A stretch of DNA of 5,549 nt from an uncultured Faecalibacterium sp. (GTDB lineage: Bacteria; Bacillota; Clostridia; Oscillospirales; Ruminococcaceae): the NCBI GenBank assembly GCA_900772565.1, contig CAAHET010000052.1, forward strand, positions 1 to 5,549, read 5' to 3'. This document shows, piece after piece, positions 1-5,549 of the stretch (position 1 is its first letter; each line of letters begins with the position of its first letter). The notes under the pieces were generated by a model, which saw only the letters and a program-made list of their open reading frames with translations, searched no databases and had not been told where the DNA came from. The position numbers and the translations under genes were made by a program.

Positions 1-1157
1 AGCGAGCCGTCCTCCATCATGGAGATAATCCAGCGGCTTCTGCCGTCCTCGCTGAGGCATGTCAGGTTCCAGCCCTGACTTCTTTTCCCGTCCCAGCCGG
101 TCACAGCGCCGGCATTCAGCTCTCCGGTGCGGGTCTCGGCAGCGGACTGGATCTGCGGGCCGCCGTATGTTTCCCGGATGAAGGAGACGGTCACCGTGCC
201 GGTGATCTCGGCCTTTTCCAGCCGCAGGGTGTAGCTTTCGTTGCGGTCTGCAGGGGCGTAGGTCTGCCCCGCCGACACCACGCTCACGGCCATCCACTCG
301 GCCAGCACCTGCCACTCCCAGTCCTGCGGCAGCGGCTGCGCGTCCAGCGGAATGGTCGGTCTGTCGTCCACATACTGCTCCTGAGCCGCGCTGAACCTGC
401 GGATCACAAAGGAGATGTTCCCCTTACCGTCCAGCGAAAAGGGCAGTTCGTCCATCGTGGCCCACCATGCAGTGTTTCCCGCTTTCACCTCGCCGGGGGG
501 CAGCAGCCCCCGCTCGCAGGCGGCCTGCCGGTCCTGCTCATCCCGGCGCTTCACGTCACGGTACAGCGCTTCTTCCAGCGCGGCGGGGTCTGCCCCCATA
601 CGCTCCAGCATCTGGGTGACGGTCAGCTGTTTCCCGCTTTCAAAATCGAAGCACCAGCCATCGTGGAAGGGAGCATCGGTGCCGCCGTAGCAGCTGCTGA
701 CCACAAGGCTGACACAATCGTCGTACCAGCTTGCTTCCCAGTTCATTTCAATGCTGAAATCCCACGCTGCAGGGTCGGCAGCCGCCGGGCAGTCCACATA
801 GTCCAGCACATCGTTTTCGTAGTAGCGGGCAAGCTCCGCGTTGATGCGGGCGGCATCGGCGCTGTCGCTTTCCAGCCGGGGCAGGTGGATGTTCAGCCGA
901 ACGATAGCACCATTCTCTGCCTGTACCACCTTTTCAAGGGTGTACTGCTCGGTGATGAATGTGGTGGCGTGCATGGAATCCGGCGGGGTAGATTCCGGCA
1001 GATGGCTCCTGCCCGGGGTGACGGTAAGGGCAGCGGGCTGCTTGCCGCCTGCGGTGCTTTCAGGGGGTGGTGGCTTTGCCCCGCAGCCCGCCAGCACCGC
1101 CGCCAGCACAGCTGCCAACGCGCTGCGCAGTGCGCAATGGGAGCGTTTGTGTTTCAT
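1..1157 (-). CDS. Secreted lipoprotein, DUF3298/RsiV-like paralogue, class B (gene A; 3' end outside window)
   Basis: Reading from the ATG at 1157, 385 codons stay open to the window edge; comparison with the neighbouring paralogue suggests about 23 residues are missing. The start is set by AAGGAGG six bases upstream and by the MKHK N-terminus shared with the paralogues. Residues 1-25 form a lipoprotein signal peptide ending in LAGC (lipidated Cys25), followed by a Pro/Ser/Thr-rich linker to about 65. The shared core runs from FITEQYTLEK (67-76) through HLPRLESDSADAARIN (91-106), DDCVSLVV (146-153), GWCFDFESGKQLTVTQML (167-184) and RMGADP to IPL (269-271). A beta-rich tail from about 280 contains ESYTLRLE and AETRTG, both nearly identical in the upstream gene. 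Cys148 and Cys169 are 21 apart, as in two other paralogues. The core resembles DUF4163/DUF3298 extracellular domains by eye; no enzyme motif is visible. The function is unknown. It is the last visible gene of the array. Confidence 0.85.
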   Translation of the reverse strand, partial: MKHKRSHCALRSALAAVLAAVLAGCGAKPPPPESTAGGKQPAALTVTPGRSHLPESTPPDSMHATTFITEQYTLEKVVQAENGAIVRLNIHLPRLESDSADAARINAELARYYENDVLDYVDCPAAADPAAWDFSIEMNWEASWYDDCVSLVVSSCYGGTDAPFHDGWCFDFESGKQLTVTQMLERMGADPAALEEALYRDVKRRDEQDRQAACERGLLPPGEVKAGNTAWWATMDELPFSLDGKGNISFVIRRFSAAQEQYVDDRPTIPLDAQPLPQDWEWQVLAEWMAVSVVSAGQTYAPADRNESYTLRLEKAEITGTVTVSFIRETYGGPQIQSAAETRTGELNAGAVTGWDGKRSQGWNLTCLSEDGRSRWIISMMEDGS

Positions 1158-1176
1158 CTTGCGCCTCCTTGTTCGT
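1149..1176 (-). repeat. Class B junction module, copy 1 (RBS plus start codons)
   Basis: This 28-base segment spans the spacer, RBS and first codons of gene A. It matches 2458-2488 with one substitution and one 3-base gap. The minus-strand core is ACGAACAAGGAGG, a short spacer, then GCAAGATGAAACAC. It differs from the class A module in front of gene C, so it marks how the gene copies are related. Confidence 0.8.
1164..1170 (-). promoter_or_regulatory. Ribosome binding site of gene A
   Basis: The minus strand reads AAGGAGG, six bases before the ATG at 1157. It lies in the 25-nt gap after the stop of gene B and fixes the start codon. The gap has no room for a separate promoter, so gene A is presumably co-transcribed with gene B. 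Confidence 0.85.
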
Positions 1177-1182
1177 ACGGGC

Positions 1183-2466
1183 TCAACTACGCTGCAAGTC
1201 CATCCAGCCGATGTAGCTGTACTCGGCATTGCCGCCCATATTCGCCATGGTCATGGTGCCGTCCTCCCGCAGGGCGATGGCCCACTCGTAATTTTCGTCA
1301 TCCGCGCGCTGGCAGCGGATCTGCCAGCATTCGCCCTCAAAGGCAAATTCTATTTTGCCCCGTGTGGGCACGCCGGTGCGGGTCTCGGCGGTGGTATCGC
1401 CGTACCTTGAAATGTGGGTAAGGGTGGCACGGACGGTGTCCGGGCTGTCGCCCGGTTCCAGCTTCAGGGTGTAGCTTTCCCCTTCCTCTGCAGGGTTGCA
1501 CACATCGCCATCCACCTCCGTGCGGAAGACCACCCACTCGCCCAGAACGCGCTGCTGCCAGTTTTCCGGCACAGAATCGTCAAACAGGGGGATCCGCAGG
1601 TCATAGTTCACGGGCTCCTGAGAGTCCGCCCGGTAGATATCCACCGGGAAGGCAATATACTCCTCATCAATTACCTTAAGGGACAGATCATCCAGCGTAT
1701 CCCACCACTTCAGGGCAAAGCTGTCCTTTGGCGGGCAGGCACTGGTATCTGTATCCTCCCAGCCTCGCTCAAAAAACTCCACTGCCTGACGGTAGCACTG
1801 CTGTTCCACATCGGCGGGGTCCAGCCCAATGCGCTCCAGCATCTGGGTGGTGGTAAGCCGACGGCCGGTGTCAAGCTCGTAGTAATAGGTTCGGCACTCC
1901 TCGGTGCCGTAATAGATGGCCGGCTGGTAGTCGAGGTCCGGGTCGTCGTAATCGTCCAAAGCTTCCGGGTCTGTATAGAAATGGGCGCTCAGCTCCACGC
2001 CCATGGCTCCTGCCAGATCATACTGCCACCAGCTGACGTCGCACAGCCGGTCCCACGGCCGCCGTTTCTCTGCCTCCGGCAGAGCCTCATAAGGCTTGTA
2101 GGGTTCCACATAGAGCCGGGTCATTTCTTCGTTGAAGGCCACCGCGTCGGGGCTGGAGCTGTTCAGCTGGGGCACTTCCATGTTCATGAATATCCGCGTG
2201 CCATCCTGCTGTACCACAGTCTTATGGACCTCCCACTGGGTGAACACCGGGTCTTCGTGCTCCGGGAAGCCGTAGTCTGCCCCGTTTTCCGCTTCCGGCT
2301 CTGTTGCCGGGGTGGATGCCCCGGCAGCGTCCATGGAAGCGTGGGTCTTTTTTTCCTGCCGCGGCAGGCTGGAGGCTGCCTCCGGAGAAGAGGCTCCGCC
2401 GCAGCCCGCCAGCAGCACTGCTGCCAGCACAACGGCCAGCATGCGCTCTGCTCGTTCGTGTTTCAT
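1183..2466 (-). CDS. Secreted lipoprotein, DUF3298/RsiV-like paralogue, class B (gene B)
   Basis: This is a complete 427-residue protein. It starts at the ATG at 2466 behind AGGAGGTG and ends with TGA at 1183. Residues 1-22 are a signal peptide with lipobox LAGC (Cys22). A polar Ser/Ala/Glu linker follows to about 75. The core has TQWEVHKTVVQQDG (76-89), MEVPQLNSSSPDAVAFNEEM (96-115), a strand near 155-164, YYYELDTGRRLTTTQML (194-210), ERIGLDP and an end at RIPL (291-294). The tail from about 303 (WQQRVLGEWVVF) to MDLQRS is beta-rich and matches the tail of gene A (ESYTLKLE, AETRTG). Two things are odd against its paralogues. An acidic insert lies at 166-180. The conserved Cys pair is absent, with Tyr195 and a Met/Gly at the equivalent places. 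Core resemblance to DUF4163/DUF3298 is judged by eye only. The likely location is the outer face of the membrane. No catalytic motif was recognised. Confidence 0.9.
   Translation of the reverse strand: MKHERAERMLAVVLAAVLLAGCGGASSPEAASSLPRQEKKTHASMDAAGASTPATEPEAENGADYGFPEHEDPVFTQWEVHKTVVQQDGTRIFMNMEVPQLNSSSPDAVAFNEEMTRLYVEPYKPYEALPEAEKRRPWDRLCDVSWWQYDLAGAMGVELSAHFYTDPEALDDYDDPDLDYQPAIYYGTEECRTYYYELDTGRRLTTTQMLERIGLDPADVEQQCYRQAVEFFERGWEDTDTSACPPKDSFALKWWDTLDDLSLKVIDEEYIAFPVDIYRADSQEPVNYDLRIPLFDDSVPENWQQRVLGEWVVFRTEVDGDVCNPAEEGESYTLKLEPGDSPDTVRATLTHISRYGDTTAETRTGVPTRGKIEFAFEGECWQIRCQRADDENYEWAIALREDGTMTMANMGGNAEYSYIGWMDLQRS
2305..2326. repeat. Perfect 8-bp inverted repeat inside gene B
   Basis: TGCCGGGG and CCCCGGCA flank a 6-base loop, and the stem could extend slightly with a G-U pair. 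It lies in the linker-coding part of gene B (about residues 47-54, AAGASTPA). No T-run follows, so it is not a typical intrinsic terminator. It may be a chance result of GC-rich codons for a low-complexity linker. Confidence 0.4.
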
Positions 2467-2488
2467 CTTGCACCTCCTGCTTGTTCGT
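2458..2488 (-). repeat. Class B junction module, copy 2 (RBS plus start codons)
   Basis: This is the counterpart of the module in front of gene A, with one substitution and three extra bases between ACGAACAAG and the AGGAGG. It directly abuts the stop codon of the relic gene end at 2488-2490. The block therefore appears to have been duplicated together with a class B gene. Confidence 0.8.
2471..2478 (-). promoter_or_regulatory. Ribosome binding site of gene B
   Basis: The minus strand reads AGGAGGTG, a full match to the anti-Shine-Dalgarno sequence. The AGGAGG part is six bases from the ATG at 2466. It is the strongest site in the window and decides the start codon of gene B. Confidence 0.88.
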
Positions 2489-2534
2489 CAGCCGAAACTG
2501 CGGGACATCACCAGCGGAACGCTTTGTGTTTCAT
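2488..2534 (-). pseudogene. Relic of a further class A lipoprotein gene, reduced to its two ends
   Basis: On the minus strand an ATG at 2534 follows AGGAGA at the usual 6-base spacing and reads MKHKAFRW then TGA (2508-2510). The RBS and first four codons match the start of gene C almost base for base. In a different frame, 2508 to 2488 reads MSRSFG then TGA. This closely resembles the MTRSYG end of gene D: 18 of 21 bases including the stop agree by my hand alignment. The simplest reading is a class A copy of about 1.5 kb that lost nearly everything between its start and its last codons, leaving the ends in different frames. An alternative is a short translated leader in front of gene B. The 3' match is short, so the deletion account is an inference. 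Confidence 0.55.
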
Positions 2535-2554
2535 GGTGGTTCTCCTGTGTTCTC
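2523..2554 (-). repeat. Class A junction module, relic copy
   Basis: These 32 bases match 4143-4174 with two substitutions. They include GAGAACACAGGAGAAC, the spacer and ATGAAACACAAA. In this copy the module leads only into the 8-codon relic reading frame, so an apparently intact RBS has no full gene behind it. Confidence 0.85.
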
Positions 2555-2570
2555 GGTGGTCGTACCGGGG

Positions 2571-4154
2571 TCAGTCGGCTGTTATCGGCACCCGCTGGGG
2601 CCATGTATCCGGGCAGCGGATCATTTGCAGCTGTGTCGCGCCCTCTTCAAAGGGGTTGGGGCCGTCGATCATGGTAAGGGACAGGGTGTTGGTGTGCAGG
2701 TCGTACTTCATCGCTGCCACAAAGGTGATGCCGGGTATCCCACCCGGGGTCTCGTTGGTAAAAATGCCCAGCACCATACCCTCCGGTACCACGCCCAGAT
2801 AGTTGGCGTAGCCCTGATAGAAAACGTTGTTGTCCTGAACACCCATCTGGAAATAACCGCCGCTTTCCACGTCCATCCAGTCAAATTGGTTGTTCGCCAG
2901 ATAGTTGAAAGCACCGGTGGTCTCAGAGGGAAGTTCCAGCTCGTTCCACTCTGCTGTCAGGGGAGCCAGTTCCAGCACAGAGCCATCCTCCTGACGCAGG
3001 TTCACCTCGCTGCCGCTGCGTTCCAGCGCCACGCCCTGATTTGCAATATAGATGGGGTCCTGACAGACCAGAGCATTTCCGAACATAAGGCAGTGCAGCA
3101 CGTCCACATATTCCACCACGCCGTCCTTGGTCAGCAGATAGACCACCGGGTGGAAGGATGCGCCGAGTTCTCCGATGCACACGTCGATATACTCATTATA
3201 GATGCCAAGGATGGGGAAAGTGCGGTCCTGTTCCAGCCGGATGCCGTAATCCGTGTCCCATGCGGCGGTCTCCGGCGTGCGGCGGAGGGTGATGGTGCCC
3301 TGTGTTCCTTCCAGCTGCACCGAAGCGCTGCCGTAGGTATCGGTCAGCACCGTCTGCGGCTGCGGGTCAGCAGCCTGCAGCGGGATCTCTACATCCAGCC
3401 ACCGCCAGCCGCACCCGGCGGTGGAGCTGTACCCGCCCCGGAGCACCAGCCGGTCCTGTTCCGGCAGCAGCAGGCACAGGTCATCCAGCTGGTTGTTTTC
3501 CAGCGTGTTCATCCGCATGCTTGCCAGATTGCCGCCGCTGCGCAGGCCCTCGTAGTAGCCGCCCTGCGCCATGTACCGGTCAAAGGTCTGCATCGCCTCG
3601 CGCAGCATCTGCTGCTGCACGGCGTCCGGGTCCAGCCCCATGCGCTGCAGCATTTCCGTCACGGAGACCTGCTTTTCGGTGGCAAAATCGAAGCACCAGC
3701 CCCGGGAATACCCCGGGTCGGAGCCGCCGTCGTAGCGGAACATCACAAGGCTTACGCAGTCGCCGTACCAGTAGGCATCCCAGTTGATGTAAGTCTGCGG
3801 GCACCACTCGTCCTGCTGCGGCTCAATCTCCGGGCTGTCCTCGTACTGTCGGAATTCTGCCGCATACATGGCGGCAAGCTCATAGTTGATATAAGCGGCG
3901 TCCGGGCTGTAGCACACAAGCTGCGGCACATGGACGGTCAGCTTCTGGGTGATGTTGTAATCGTCCCGGATGGTCTTTTCCAGTGTAAACTGCTCGGTGA
4001 TGCGGTCTTTTTGTGCCGTCTGCACCGCCGTGTCTGCGGCGCTTTGGGAAGCTGCGCCGGAGCCTGCGGGGGCAGCGGGAGCCGCCGCGCCACCGCAGCC
4101 GGTCAGCCAGAGAGCCGCCGCCAGCACAGCAGCGGCAAGGCGTTTGTGTTTCAT
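2571..4154 (-). CDS. Secreted lipoprotein, DUF3298/RsiV-like paralogue, class A (gene C)
   Basis: This is a complete 527-residue protein. It starts at the ATG at 4154, 18 nt after the stop of gene D, behind AGGAGA. Residues 1-20 form a signal peptide with lipobox LTGC (Cys20), and an Ala/Gly/Pro/Gln linker reaches about 50. The core runs RITEQFTLEK (51-60), VHVPQLVCYSPDAAYIN (74-90), WYGDCVSLVM (129-138), GWCFDF (152-157), EMLQRMGLDPD (167-177) and ends at EIPL (256-259). From about 269 the sequence is class A-specific: SVQLEGTQGTITL (278-290), YNEYIDVCIG (319-328), FHPVVYLLTKDGVVEYVDVL (334-353) and a final beta-rich part with GVVPEGMVLGIFT and TMIDGPNPFEEGATQLQM (494-511). It is very similar to gene D over its length but ends in an unrelated tail, CPDTWPQRVPITAD, where gene D has SYG. 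Cys133 and Cys154 are the conserved pair. The function is unknown; no active-site signature was seen. Confidence 0.92.
   Translation of the reverse strand: MKHKRLAAAVLAAALWLTGCGGAAAPAAPAGSGAASQSAADTAVQTAQKDRITEQFTLEKTIRDDYNITQKLTVHVPQLVCYSPDAAYINYELAAMYAAEFRQYEDSPEIEPQQDEWCPQTYINWDAYWYGDCVSLVMFRYDGGSDPGYSRGWCFDFATEKQVSVTEMLQRMGLDPDAVQQQMLREAMQTFDRYMAQGGYYEGLRSGGNLASMRMNTLENNQLDDLCLLLPEQDRLVLRGGYSSTAGCGWRWLDVEIPLQAADPQPQTVLTDTYGSASVQLEGTQGTITLRRTPETAAWDTDYGIRLEQDRTFPILGIYNEYIDVCIGELGASFHPVVYLLTKDGVVEYVDVLHCLMFGNALVCQDPIYIANQGVALERSGSEVNLRQEDGSVLELAPLTAEWNELELPSETTGAFNYLANNQFDWMDVESGGYFQMGVQDNNVFYQGYANYLGVVPEGMVLGIFTNETPGGIPGITFVAAMKYDLHTNTLSLTMIDGPNPFEEGATQLQMIRCPDTWPQRVPITAD
3095..3156 (-). 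repeat. 62-bp near-identical block shared by genes C and D, copy in C
   Basis: By hand alignment this stretch differs from 4649-4710 at two of 62 positions, both synonymous. It encodes about residues 333-353 of gene C, from the FHPVV strand to VEYVDVL. The similarity is clearly above that of the flanking coding sequence. Confidence 0.8.
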
Positions 4155-4174
4155 AGTCGTTCTCCTGTGTTCTC
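4143..4174 (-). repeat. Class A junction module, intact copy (end of D, RBS and start of C)
   Basis: This matches the relic copy at 2523-2554 in 30 of 32 bases. Here the first bases of the module form part of the TGA stop of gene D, so the repeat reaches from the end of one gene into the start of the next. That is what tandem duplication of a whole gene unit would leave. Confidence 0.85.
4161..4166 (-). promoter_or_regulatory. Ribosome binding site of gene C
   Basis: The minus strand reads AGGAGA, six bases before the ATG at 4154, in the 18-nt gap after gene D. The short gap supports co-transcription of D and C. Confidence 0.82.
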
Positions 4175-5549
4175 AGCCGTAGCTGCGGGTCATTTGCAGC
4201 TGGGTCTCGCCCTCGGCAAAGGGGTTCTTCCCGTCGATCATGGTCATGGTCAGGTTCTCGTTGTACAGGTCCATCTTGAACGCCGCCACAAAGTTGAGCC
4301 CCGTGTCGGTAAAGATAGCCAGCACCACGCCCTCCGGCACCACGCCCAGATACGCGGCATCGCCCCGATAGATGCAGCTGTTGTCCTGCACGCCCAGCTG
4401 AACGCTGCCGTCGCTGGTCAGATCCAGCCAGCTCCAGCCGTTTTCGCCGGTGTAGTTGTAGGAGCCGGTGACGGAATAGGGGATATCCTGCGCGCTCCAC
4501 TCTGACGACAGGTCAGCCAGCTCCAGCACCGAGCCATCCGCCCGGCGCAGGTTCACCTTGCTATTGCCGCTGCGTTCCAGCGACACGCCGTTGTTGGCAA
4601 AGTAGATGGGGTCCTGACAGATCATGGCATCCCCGAACAGCAGGCAGCGCAGCACGTCCACATACTCCACCACGCCGTCTTTGGTCAGCAGATAGACCAC
4701 CGGGTGGAAGACCGAGTCGGTCTGCTGACCGATGCACACGTCCACATATTCATTATAGGAGCCAAGGATGGGGTAGGTGCGCGCCTGCTCCAGCCGGAGG
4801 TTGAGCTCGGTGTCCCAGGTGGCGGTCTTGGGTGCAGGGCTCACGGTGATGGTGCCCTGCGTTCCTTCCAGCTGCACCTGCACGCCGTCGAAGGTGTCGG
4901 TCAGCACCGGGGTGTCGTCGGGGGGCAGTGAGAGCTCCATATCCTGCTGCTGCCAGCCTTCTTCACAGATGTACTTTACACGGAGCACCAGCTGATCCTG
5001 TTCCAGCAAAAGCAGGCACAGGTTTTCCAGTTCATTGTATTCCAGCGTGTCCATTCGCATTTGCGAAAGTTCTCCGCCGAGGCGCAGGCCCTCGTAATAC
5101 GCGCCCAGCGCCATCTCCCGGTCAAAGGCCTGCATGGCCTGTCGCTGCACCTGCGTCTGTACTTCGTCCGGGTCCAGCCCCATGCGCTGAAGCATTTCAG
5201 CCACGGTGAGCTGCTGGCCGCTGGCAAAATCGAAGCACCAGCCGCTGTAACGCCACGGGGCGGTGCCGCCGTAGCGGCTGCGCACCACCAGGCTGACGCA
5301 GTCGCCGTACCACCAGTCATCCCAGCCCACACCGATCAGCGGGGCTTCGCTCCCCGGCTGCCCGGCCTCCTCGTAGTTCTCATATTCCCGGAAATCCGCC
5401 GCATAGATGGCATTCAGCTCATCGTTGATGTAGGCGGCGTCCGGGCTGTCGCATTCCAGTTGCGGCACATGGACGGAAATGTACTGCACCGCGTCCTCTC
5501 CCCACACGCCCGAAACGTTCTTTTCCAGCGTGTACTGGTCGGTGATGCG
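4173..5549 (-). CDS. Secreted lipoprotein, DUF3298/RsiV-like paralogue, class A (gene D; 5' end outside window)
   Basis: The frame is open from the window edge to TGA at 4173, giving 458 visible residues. Comparison with gene C suggests that about 50 residues (signal peptide, lipobox and linker) lie beyond the edge, so the lipoprotein nature is inferred. The first visible residues are RITDQYTLEK, directly alignable with gene C. In visible numbering the core continues with VHVPQLECDSPDAAYIN (26-42), WYGDCVSLVV (80-89), GWCFDF (103-108) and MLQRMGLDPDE. The class A region follows, with VQLEGTQGTITV, YNEYVDVCIG, FHPVVYLLTKDGVVEYVDVL and the closing GVVPEGVVLAIFT...TMIDGKNPFAEGETQLQMTRSYG strands. 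Cys84 and Cys105 are the conserved pair. A GTG at 5507 could be read as a start, but homology continues upstream of it. It is the first visible gene of the array. The function is unknown. Confidence 0.88.
   Translation of the reverse strand, partial: RITDQYTLEKNVSGVWGEDAVQYISVHVPQLECDSPDAAYINDELNAIYAADFREYENYEEAGQPGSEAPLIGVGWDDWWYGDCVSLVVRSRYGGTAPWRYSGWCFDFASGQQLTVAEMLQRMGLDPDEVQTQVQRQAMQAFDREMALGAYYEGLRLGGELSQMRMDTLEYNELENLCLLLLEQDQLVLRVKYICEEGWQQQDMELSLPPDDTPVLTDTFDGVQVQLEGTQGTITVSPAPKTATWDTELNLRLEQARTYPILGSYNEYVDVCIGQQTDSVFHPVVYLLTKDGVVEYVDVLRCLLFGDAMICQDPIYFANNGVSLERSGNSKVNLRRADGSVLELADLSSEWSAQDIPYSVTGSYNYTGENGWSWLDLTSDGSVQLGVQDNSCIYRGDAAYLGVVPEGVVLAIFTDTGLNFVAAFKMDLYNENLTMTMIDGKNPFAEGETQLQMTRSYG
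4649..4710 (-). repeat. 62-bp near-identical block shared by genes C and D, copy in D
   Basis: This is the partner of 3095-3156, in the same reading frame and at the equivalent place in the protein. The two copies are direct repeats about 1.55 kb apart, which is about one gene unit. Confidence 0.8.

Noticed and set aside
2467..2570. Possible internal promoter or terminator in the 104-nt gap between genes C and B
   Set aside because: I found no convincing -35/-10 pair, and only a 4-bp hairpin (CGGT/ACCG) without a T-run. The gap is accounted for by the relic gene ends and two RBS modules.
1414..2802. Open plus-strand frame of 462 codons antisense to gene B
   Set aside because: Same reasoning: no start signal, no family resemblance, and it ends inside gene C. 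It mirrors the codon bias of the real minus-strand gene.
3701..3717. CCCGGG, five bases, CCCGGG inverted repeat inside gene C
   Set aside because: The stem is only six bases, lies in the middle of the coding sequence, has no T-run, and is easily explained by Pro/Gly codons in GC-rich DNA.
2304..4505. Open plus-strand frame of 733 codons running antisense to gene C and parts of its neighbours
   Set aside because: It has no ribosome binding site, crosses several real genes and a junction, and its translation is low-complexity and rich in His/Arg/Val/Gln without recognisable domains. The minus-strand frames have lipoprotein starts, RBSs and paralogue conservation. The long open frame is a by-product of GC-rich codon use.
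4173..5507. GTG at 5507 as the start of gene D
   Set aside because: Reading continues open upstream, and the residues there (RITDQYTLEK) match genes A and C, so the true start is beyond the window. No RBS precedes this GTG.
1..5549. RsiV-type anti-sigma factor role for these proteins
   Set aside because: The core resembles the extracellular DUF3298 region by eye, but each complete N-terminus is a lipoprotein signal peptide with no cytoplasmic anti-sigma part, and no sigma factor gene is present. Kept only as a comparison, not as a call.

Overview
The window is GC-rich and is read entirely from the minus strand. Strong AGGAGG-type ribosome binding sites, lipoprotein signal peptides and many Asp/Glu/Tyr-rich secreted proteins suggest a Gram-positive gut bacterium of the high-GC Clostridia, such as Faecalibacterium or another Oscillospiraceae. 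This assignment rests on style and composition, because no taxonomic marker gene is present.

Layout, in the direction of transcription (right to left): gene D (5549 to 4173, N-terminus outside the window), gene C (4154 to 2571), a short relic of a further copy (2534 to 2488), gene B (2466 to 1183) and gene A (1157 to 1, last ~23 codons outside the window). Gaps are 18, 104 and 25 nt. I see no terminator or convincing promoter between them, so they probably form one transcript that starts to the right of the window.

All four genes are paralogues. Each complete N-terminus is MKH(K/E) followed by a short signal peptide with a lipobox (LTGC, LAGC, LAGC), so the products should be lipid-anchored on the outer face of the membrane. 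After a low-complexity linker comes a shared ~200-residue core. It has an 'xITxQxTLEK' strand, a 'VPQL..SPDAAxIN.EL' segment, a 'CVSLV' strand, a 'GWCFDF.(S)GKQLTVxxML.RMGLDP' hairpin plus helix, and an 'IPL' end. The order resembles DUF4163/DUF3298 proteins (the extracellular part of RsiV and PdaC), but I could not test this by profile search.

Two classes differ after the core. Genes A and B (class B) carry a ~115-130 residue beta-rich tail. Genes C and D (class A) carry ~270 residues of different sequence that ends in a conserved 'TMIDGxNPF.EG.TQLQM' strand. The start regions also fall into two classes that match the protein classes.

The most interesting points are the array itself, a relic holding only the first and last few codons of a lost class A copy, duplicated RBS/start modules at each junction, and a cysteine pair of fixed 21-residue spacing that is lost as a pair in gene B. 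No RNA gene, CRISPR array or insertion sequence is visible.
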